Of a DNA stretch of 64,000 nt, positions 56,656 through 64,000 are shown one piece after another (the stretch's first letter is position 1; the number at the start of each line of letters is the position of its first letter). The position numbers and the translations under genes are program-made. A model generated the notes under the pieces. The model saw only the letters and a program-made list of their open reading frames with translations. It was not told where the DNA came from and made no database searches. This DNA is from Humulus lupulus (Eukaryota > Streptophyta > Magnoliopsida > Rosales > Cannabaceae), in the NCBI RefSeq assembly GCF_963169125.1, contig NC_084796.1, forward strand, positions 86,573,888 to 86,637,887, given 5' to 3'.

Positions 56656-57949
56656 TCAGACTTGGTAAACCGGCTCCACGAGAGTGACTTCTTTAGGCTG
56701 GGTCACCCTCTCTATGTAGTGTTTCAGTCGTTGACCATTTACTTTGAATTCTCTCCCATCAGTTGGATTTGTGACCTCAACAGCACCCTTGGGAAAGATG
56801 GTTTTCACAACATATGGGTCAGTCCACCTTGATCTCAGCTTGCCAGGGTGGATATGTAAACGAGAGTCATAAAGATGCACTCTTTGGTTTGGCTCAAATT
56901 CTTTTCTTAGGATCTGCCTGTCATGGGCCACTTTCATTTTAGCCTTGTAGATCCTAGAATTGTCATAAGCATTGTTCCTTAACTCCTCAATTTCTGACAA
57001 CTGAAGCTTACGATTAAGTCCTGCCTCCTTGAGATCAAAATTCAGGCTTTTAACTGCCCAATAAGCTTTGTGTTCCAGCTCAACAGAAAGGTGGCAACTT
57101 TACCATAGACTAGCCTATAAGGAGACATACCAAGGTGAGTTTTGTAAGCAGTGTGTTATGCCCAGAGAAGATTGAGAATTCGTGAGGACCAATCTTTGCG
57201 GTCGGGATTAACCGTCTTTTCTAAGATTTGCTTAATTTCTCGGTTGGCTAACTCAGCTTGGCCATTTTTCTGTGGGAGATAAGGCAATGCAACCTTATGA
57301 ATTACACCATATTTTTGCATTAAGGTCCTGAAAGAATAGTTGCAAAAATGGGTGCATTGATCACTTATGATAGATCGTGGTGTGCCAAACCTAGATAACA
57401 CATTTTCTTTTAAGAATTTCACAACAGTTGTGTTATCATTATTTCGACAAGGCACAACTTCCACCCATTTTGAGACATAGTCTATGGCGATGAGAATGTA
57501 AAGGTAGCCAAAAGAAGGTGGAAATGGTCCCATAAAGTCTATCCCCCAACAATCGAATATTTCTATTACAAGAATTGGGTTTAATGGCATCATATGTCGC
57601 CGGGACAAAGCACCTAATTTCTAACACATTTCACATGATCGACAGAAATTGTTAGTGTCTTTGAACAAAGTAGCCAATAATGACCACACTGTAAGATTTT
57701 TGCAGCAATCTTTTTCATATAAAAATGACCACCACAAGCTTCATTATGACAAAAGTTTAGGAAACTAAAAATTTTATCATCTGGAATGCAACGTCTCATA
57801 ATTTGGTCGAGGAAATACTTGAAAAGATATGGATTGTCCCAATAGAAGTTATGAACCTTGACCAAAAATTTACATTTATCTTGTGCACTCCATGCAGTTG
57901 CAAGGTCGCCAGTCACTAAGTAATTAACAATATGAGTGTACCATGGCAA
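56656..57949 (-). pseudogene. Integrase of the Athila element
   Basis: Minus strand. The zinc part at 57800-57620 reads CHNEACGGHFYMKKIAAK, then CVRN with a shift. The core at 57608-57156 has all three catalytic residues: [37 protein letters not shown]. The C-terminus at 57000-56656 reads EELRNNAYDNSRIYKAKMK, LRSRWTDPYVVKTIFPKG and GREFKVNGQRLKHY, diagnostic of Athila. Frameshifts near 57612 and 57010-57150 and a stop after LLWA. The 56624-56655 tail leads to the 3' non-coding DNA interrupted by E. Confidence 0.93.
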
Positions 57950-59352
57950 CTTAGTGACTGCAAAGAGATGTTCATCATGGAAGTCATCTCAAATGGTTGG
58001 GCCATCAGTGGAATCAAAAAATTCAAGACAAGATAAGTGTTCTACTACCACGTTTTCAACTCCTTTCTTGTCCTTTATGGTCAGATCAAATTCCTATAAC
58101 AGAAGTATCCACCTAATTAAACGCACCTTAGCATCCTTTTTGGAAAGGAGGTATTTTAAGGTGGAATGGTCCGTAAAGACTGTGATAGGTGAACCAATCA
58201 GGTAGGAACGAAACTTGTCAAGTGCGAATACTACAGCAAGTAACTCTTTTTCAGTAGTGGAATAGTTCATCTGAGCACTGTTAAGAGTTCTACTTGCGTA
58301 ATAGACAACGAAGGGCTTCCCTTCCCTTCTTTGACCTAAGACGGCCCAGCCCCTATAGCATAATTAATGGCATCACACATGACTTCGAATGGTAAGTTCC
58401 AATCTGGTGGCTGAATGATAAAGGCTAAAGTGAGTTTTGCAATGAGCGTTCGAAAAGATTCCTCACACTCAGGTGTCCAACTGAACACAACATCTTTTGC
58501 TAGGAGGTTTTACAAAGGGCGAGCAATTGTTGAGAAATTTTTTATGAACCTCCTATAGAATCATGCATGCCCAAGAAAAGATTGAATGTCTTTAACAGTC
58601 TTGGGGGTGGGCATCTTTGATATGAGTTCAATCTTTGATTGATCAACCTCAATTCCTCGTTCCGACATGACATGCCCCAAGACTATGCTTGATGGCACCA
58701 TGAAATGACACTTTTCCCAGTTGAGTACCAAGCCTTTCTCTTTGCAACGTTTAAGCACAGACTCTAAATTGAGAAGGCTTAATTCAAAGGAATCTCCAAA
58801 GACTGTCAAATCATCCATGAATACTTCCATACATTTCTTAATCATATCACTAAATATGCTCATCATGCATCGCTGGAAAGTGGCTGGAGCATTGCACAGG
58901 CCAAATGGCATACGCCGAAAGGCAAAAGTACCAAAAGGACAAGTGAATATGGTCTTATCCTGATCCTCTAAAGTAATCTCAATTTGGTAATACCCTAAAT
59001 AACCATCGAGAAAACTATAGAAAGGATGACCCACCACACGTTCCAATATTTGATCGATGAATGGAAGTGGAAAATGGTCTTTGCGGGTGGATGCATTTAA
59101 TTTTATATAATCAATGCACATGCGCCACCCAGTTGTGACCTTGGTAGGCACAAGTTCCCCTTTTTCATTTTGTACCATTGTTACCCCTAATTTCTTAGGA
59201 ACAACCTGAGTTGGGCTAACCCATTTACTGTCAACAACAAGATAGATTATGTCAGAATCAAGAAGTTTCAAGACTTCAGTCTTAACTACTTCCTTCATCA
59301 TTGGGTTCAATCTACTTTGAGGGTCACGACGTGGTATAGCCCCGTCTTCCAA
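57950..59352 (-). pseudogene. Reverse transcriptase and RNase H of the Athila element
   Basis: 59352-58561 is a long RT frame: DSKWVSPTQVVPKKLGVT, GWRMCIDYIKLNASTRKDHF, FYSFLDGYLGYYQIEI, RRMPFGLCNAPATFQRCM. The catalytic block reads VFMDDL, with both Asp kept. The thumb ends KDIQSFLGHA. 58560-57950 is RNase H in broken frames (FSWTPECEESFRTL, then DAINYAIGA). It would make cDNA; non-functional because of stops after 58561. Confidence 0.93.
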
Positions 59353-59430
59353 TTGAATGTGATGGGAGAAAATTAAAGGACTAATACCTTTGATGTAAGC
59401 TATCGTCCATCCTAATGCATCTTTTTGTTC

Positions 59431-60741
59431 TTACAACACATTGATGAGTTGGCGCTCTTGTGTGGCATTGATCTTGGAAGATATTATGACAGGAAAAGTG
59501 TTATCAACTCCCAGAAAAACATGCTTAAGACCCTCGGGAAGTTGGGCCAACTTTGGTTGATGAGCTTTTTCAATGGAGGGTTTTGGTGTTTCTTGATCTT
59601 GAGGGAGTTCCTCAAAGATTGGATTCCAAAACATGGTTCTTCTAGCCTGTGAGTGTTTAAAGATTTCAGGGTTTATTTTAGACTCATCGGGCACAGAACT
59701 TTTTGAAATTTGGAAGAGGTGATTAAAATGATTAGATGTGTATTTCGATTCGACCTCTTCTGAAATAAGTGTATCGATCAGATATGATTGGAAAAACACA
59801 TCATTATCAGGTGGTTGTTTGCTGATGTGGAAAACATTCACTTCTAGATTCATGTTCTCGAAAGAGATTTTCATGAGACCATTCCTATAGTTAATGACTG
59901 CATTTGGTAATGCGAGGAGAGGTCTACCGAGAATGATGGGAATTTTGGACTCTATACTCACTTCAGATTGAGTGTCCAAAATGAGAAAATCAACAAGGTA
60001 ATAGAAGTTTTCAATTTGAATTAGAACGTCTTCTACTATTCCCCAATGTTTCTTGATTGATCGATCGGCCAGTTGCAGCACCACAGATGTGAGCTTGAGT
60101 TCTCCTAGACCTAATTGCAAGTATATTGAATATGGCATGAGATTTACACTTGCTCCTAAGTCTAGAAGGGCTTGACCAAATTCCTGCTCCCCAATTTGGC
60201 ATGAGATGGTGGGACAACCAGGATCTTTGTACTTAGGCAGTGTCTTGCAGTCAATTACCGCGCTAGCTTGTTCTACCAAGAATGTAGTTTTCTTGACATG
60301 GTGCTTTCTTTTAACGATGCACAAATCCTTAATAACCTTGGCATAAGTCGACACTTGTTTGATCACATGCAACAATGGCAAGTTGATCTTCACATGTGTT
60401 AAAAGGTCTAGGATTTCACCATGGTTTTCCAGTACATTTCCAGTGGATTTCAAAGCTTGAGGAAAGGGTGCCTTTACTGGAATGTTTATTGGCATAACAT
60501 CATCTGGAGCGGACATTGACGTACTCGTTGTCTTAGTTAACAGTGAAACCATACTTTGACCACTTCGAGTAGACATAGAATTAACTTCTTTGAAATTTAT
60601 AATCGGAGAGGAGGTTTGTGCCATGTGTTGCCTTTTTTGATGGATTAAAGGTTGAGCGGGATGTCTACCATGCTCTTGAATTGCCAAAGTAGTGTTTAGC
60701 TTTGTCATTTTGATTTTTATGTCTTTCATTTCCTCTACCAT
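59431..60741 (-). pseudogene. Gag C-terminus and aspartic protease of the Athila element
   Basis: A 436-codon open frame. The first part is linker (TSSPIINFKEVNSMSTRSG, and AFPQALKSTGNVLENHGEIL). The protease reads FGQALLDLGASVNLMPYSIY with D-L-G, which is normal for Athila, then LQLADRSIKKHWGIVEDV and IPIILGRPLLALPNAVINY. It ends HVFLGVDNTFPVIISSKINA, the usual lead-in to RT. It is one of the longest intact stretches in the window. Confidence 0.93.
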
Positions 60742-60780
60742 TTGTGTGAAACAAGATTTGAGCTCTTGAGTTGATGCTAT

Positions 60781-62032
60781 TTATGTTTGCGCAAGAATTT
60801 GCAAAATATTCTCAAGAGAATTACTTGACTTCATGTTATTTTGAGGAGCAATGTATGCTTTTGGCGGTTGTTGCTGCTCAGGCCTCCAATGGCTCCCAGA
60901 TGCTTGGTTTGAATCCTTCCAGCTGAAATTTGGATGGTTGCACCAACCAGGATTGTAAGTGTTTGAGAAAGGGTTATAAGGCTTCTTGTAATCCCCTAAA
61001 GCATTGCATTGTTCCTCATTTCCTCCTCTTAACTCACCAAGAGTTGGGCACTCTTGCGGTTGATGTTCCGCCCCTCCACAGATGAAGCATGGATCTCGTG
61101 TTTCTACCTTTGCAGCCATGTGGATTCCTCTACCTTCTTGAGATTTGAAAGCCTCAAATTTTTGTCTTAATGATTCAATTTGACTTTGGCATTGTCATCT
61201 TCCCTTAATTGGTAGATTCCAGTTGATCGTGGCTTGTCCATAGGACCGGTCCATTCCATGTGTAGGACTTTTCAGCGATATCGTCGAGGTACTCGAAAGA
61301 TTCATCGGGATCTTTTTGAAGGAATTCGTCATTGCACATCATTTGTACGATTTGTCTTTGTCCGGTTGTGAGACCATCATAGAAATAGTTGATCAAACGC
61401 CAGCCTTCGTGTCCATGAAGTGGGCATTGATATATCAAATCTCTAAACCTCTCCCAGACCTGATGGAAAATTTCATGGTCTTTCTGGGTGAAGGTAGAGA
61501 TTTTCCTCTTATGGCTGCTAGTCTTATGGGGCGGAAAATATTTGGCAAAGAATGCTTTTGTCATTTCGTCCCATGTTCTGATAGATCTAGGCCTTAAGGA
61601 ATACAACCAGCTTTTTGCTTTGTCTTTGAGAGAGAAAGGAAAAAATTTCAATCCCGCAATGTTGGTGACATAAGTTCGGTTGTTGAATGTAGCCACCACC
61701 TCTTCGAATTCTCGTATATGCACGTACAGACTCTCATTTTCCAACCAATGGAAGGTTGGTAAGAGGCTAATCATGCCGGGTTTGAAATTGAAATTTGGCA
61801 TATTTTTGGGATACATTATGCATGAAGGTGTGGCTGTACGTGTAGGATGTAAATATTCCTGTAGCGTTCTTGGTTGGGCTTCATCTTGATGAGCCATCGT
61901 GGGTGGTTCAGGAAGTCTCGGTGAATTGGGAGAATTTGAGTGAATGGAATAAAACGACGAACTAGGAGAGTTTTCTAAAGCTTCTACTTGTTGTCTCACG
62001 AATATCCATAGTGCATCTCTATTTCGTGGCAT
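60781..62032 (-). pseudogene. Gag of the Athila element
   Basis: The start ATG 62032 (MPRNRDALWIFVRQQVEAL) gives 275 codons to 61205 with the capsid-like domain: FKPGMISLLPTFHWLENES, AKSWLYSLRPRSIRTWDEM, AFFAKYFPPHKTSSHKRKI, FEYLDDIAEKSYTW. After a frame change, 61119-60781 carries a CCHC knuckle (CFICGGAEHQPQECP) and an Asn/Gln-rich tail. Complete apart from that break. Confidence 0.93.
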
Positions 62033-62127
62033 AAATTTTCTTTTATGCTTTTTTTCGGAAAAAAAAAACCTAAAACTAGAAAATAAATTCTAAACCTAAA
62101 AGTAAAATAAATGAATAAATAAAAATT
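62033..62127 (-). other. Athila 5' leader, cut off
   Basis: A/T-rich leader directly ahead of gag. It stops at 62128 where the minisatellite of gag-only copy F begins. Athila's PBS and 5' LTR are not seen. Confidence 0.6.
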
Positions 62128-62491
62128 ACTTTTGAGACCCCTTTTGCAAGCATCTACTTTTGAGACCCCTTTTTGTAGGCGTCTACTTTTGAGACCCTTT
62201 TTGCAAGCGTCTACTTTTGAGACCCTTTTTGCAGGCGTCTACTTTTGAGACCCTTTTTCCAAGCGTCTACTTTTGAGACCCCTTTTTGCAAGCGTCTACT
62301 TTTGAGACCCTTTTTCGTAAACGCCTACTTTTGAGACCCTTTTTGCAGGCGTCTACTTTTGAGACCCTTTTTGCAAGTGTCTACTTTTGAGACTCCTTTT
62401 TGTAGGTGTCTACTTTTGAGACCCTTTTTGCAGGTGTCTACTTTTGAGACCCTTTTTGCAAGCATCTACTTTTGAGACCCTTTTTGCAATT
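62128..62491. repeat. 28-bp minisatellite of gag-only copy F (13 units)
   Basis: Thirteen units of 27-29 bp around CTACTTTTGAGACCC then TTTTTGCAAGCGT. Homologous in position and core to the array in element E but with a different, internally uniform consensus. The left LTR and PPT that should flank it are absent. Confidence 0.95.
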
Positions 62492-62589
62492 TTTGAGGTG
62501 ATCTCCCCTCGAGTCGGGACTTTCATGGCTAGATGGTCTTCGTTCAATCTCAAACTTGGTCTGCGACCCCTCTAGCACGACGCCCCCTT

Positions 62590-64000
62590 CTACATGGAAT
62601 CTTCAAATGTATTGGTTGTAGGGCGACTGGAGGAAGGTTCGCTTTCTTCAACATGCGAGCTCTTACGACCCTCTTCCACCTGTATGTACTTCTGTGCTCT
62701 CTCGAAGAAATCATCTAAATTTAAAACTTCTCTTTTGAGCATGTTATCCCATAGCTTGCTCCCTGGTCGAACTCCGGCTGTAATAGCCATCTTGAGCTCC
62801 ATTTTCATTAAACTTCCCACCTTTGTTACTTCTATATTGAACCTATGGATATAGTTCTTCAGACTTTCATTTTCACCTTGCTTTACGTTAGCGAGACTGG
62901 TAATTGGCATAACGTAATCACAAACCGCATGGTGTTGCTAAAGAAATTCGCCAGAGAATTGTTGCCATGATTTGATTGTTCCTGGCCTTAGCCTCTTGAA
63001 CCACTTGTGCGTAGCACCTTTAAGCGTAACAACAAAGAAATGGCATTTTGCTCTGCTGTTGACCCCTCTTAACCTCATCAAGTCATTAAAGTAGTCTAAG
63101 TGATACTTTGGGTCCGTAGTACCCTCGTATGGAGTCATGTGAGTCTCTCTGAGGTTGACAGGGATTTGCTCAGACTGGATCTCACTTGTGAAGGGTGAAT
63201 CATGGTCAAATTCTTCATCTTCTCTGTGCCCCCCAAGTGCGGTGATAATCTTGCCTTGCAGGTGCTGCATTTTGATGTCTAGTTCCCTCCTCTTATTGCT
63301 TAAGGAGTCTTGCGGGTTCTCAGACTGGTCCCTTGCCTTGGTTGTGCTCCTCAGGGGAGCCGCGGGGGGTGCGTTTCTTACTTCTGACCTCTTCCCATGG
63401 AACTTTTCTCTTAGGATAGGGGGTGCCTCTTTTGAGGTGACTTCTGCTTTGTTCCTACGACCATCGTCTTCCCTCCGCTTTTGCTCCTGGGGGCATTTCG
63501 TCGGTCTAGACCCCTCATGGTACTTTGACTAGGGAGTTTTACTGGTGGAAAGTTAGGTTCTCCCATCGTCTACGGGGGCAGTGTTTTCCCCTTTTTCACG
63601 CTCCTTCTCTTTATGCTTAGGAAGGGGTATGCTCGACTTTCCTTGCAGTAGGTCGTTTAAGACCTCTTGCATGCTCTCTATCGTGGTTTTCAACCTTCGA
63701 GTCTTTTTATGTAACTCTTGAATCTCATCCTTGTAGAAACGAGTCCTTGAGCTGGAACTTATCGAGTGCACCCTGGGACCCTTGCCTGGCCCGTGCGTCG
63801 ATGGACCTTGGTCTTGGTGGCCTGAGCGTGGTGCCACCGAGGGCCAGGGAAGTGGATGCACTGGCGACTCTGAATGACCTCCGTCGGGCTGGATAGCCGG
63901 GGGTGATGCTTCCTTCTCCTCCCTTGGGGGAGGAGGATCCTCCGGCCTACCTCCATGCTTAGGCGGTGGGGGGTCTTTCTTGGAAGCCCTCCTCTCTACT
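62590..64000 (-). pseudogene. Gag of gag-only copy F, runs off the right edge
   Basis: One minus-strand frame from the window edge down to 62590, interrupted by stops at 63553, about 63529 and about 62938. It parallels the Gag of element E throughout: DEIQELHKKTRRLKT, MTPYEGTTDPKYHLDYFND, HKWFKRLRPGTIKSWQQF, SLKNYIHRFNIEVTKV, LDDFFERAQKYIQVEE. The three stops fall where E has Gln. 62492-62589 is the short 3' spacer, nearly identical to E's (53481-53575). Confidence 0.92.

Noticed and set aside
62128..62491. CRISPR-like array of 28-bp repeats
   Set aside because: Units are directly adjacent with no spacers, the DNA is plant retroelement, and the repeats vary as a minisatellite does.
1..64000. 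A non-retroelement gene cluster or defence system
   Set aside because: I looked on both strands; every coding motif I recognise belongs to LTR retrotransposons or their antisense gene.

Overview
This window is a stack of plant LTR retrotransposons from end to end. I see no host protein gene, tRNA, rRNA or CRISPR array. The lineages (Tekay chromovirus, Tat, Athila, a copia-like LTR fragment and gag-only elements), the PBS types and the long LTRs point to heterochromatic or intergenic DNA of a flowering plant, probably a eudicot; I cannot name the species.

Layout. (A) 1-1980 and 9340-10381 are a decayed minus-strand Tat-type Ty3/gypsy element (RT, protease and gag pieces, then leader, PBS and 5' LTR). 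It is split by a Tekay-type remnant (2060-9335) whose single LTR lies in the middle with half-genomes on both sides, and which carries a 1,064-bp perfect tandem duplication. (B) 11277-36579 is an old plus-strand Tat element. Its pol is split by a near-complete minus-strand Tekay element (18507-28437, TSD AGGAC). Its 3' minisatellite is split by a Tekay-type solo LTR (29280-31663, TSD TCTGA). Its 3' LTR is cut by a copia-like LTR fragment. (C) From about 37090 to 62127 lies a minus-strand Athila element: 3' LTR, PPT, 3' non-coding DNA, integrase, RT, protease, gag. It has two young insertions: a complete plus-strand Tat element D (39052-50654, TSD AATAA, LTRs about 98.3% identical by eye) and a complete gag-only element E (51355-56623, TSD CAAAC). 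(F) 62128-64000 is a second gag-only copy running off the right edge.

How the parts work. The coding parts are Gag, aspartic protease, RT, RNase H and integrase polyproteins, all broken. The Tat copies add a second, archaeal-type RNase H after the usual one. Both Tat elements with a visible 3' half also carry, between pol and the 3' LTR, an antisense gene that I read as five exons, with its own TATA box; its second exon resembles the plant 'putative gypsy type transposon' domain (Transposase_28 in Pfam terms, recalled, not searched).

Most notable: every polypurine tract I can find, in four lineages plus the gag-only element (eight sites), is directly preceded by an inverted repeat. In the Tat elements a second hairpin-plus-PPT copy lies just after pol, so the antisense gene sits between two PPT-like sites. 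All alignments were made by eye; percentages and the ends of degraded segments are approximate.
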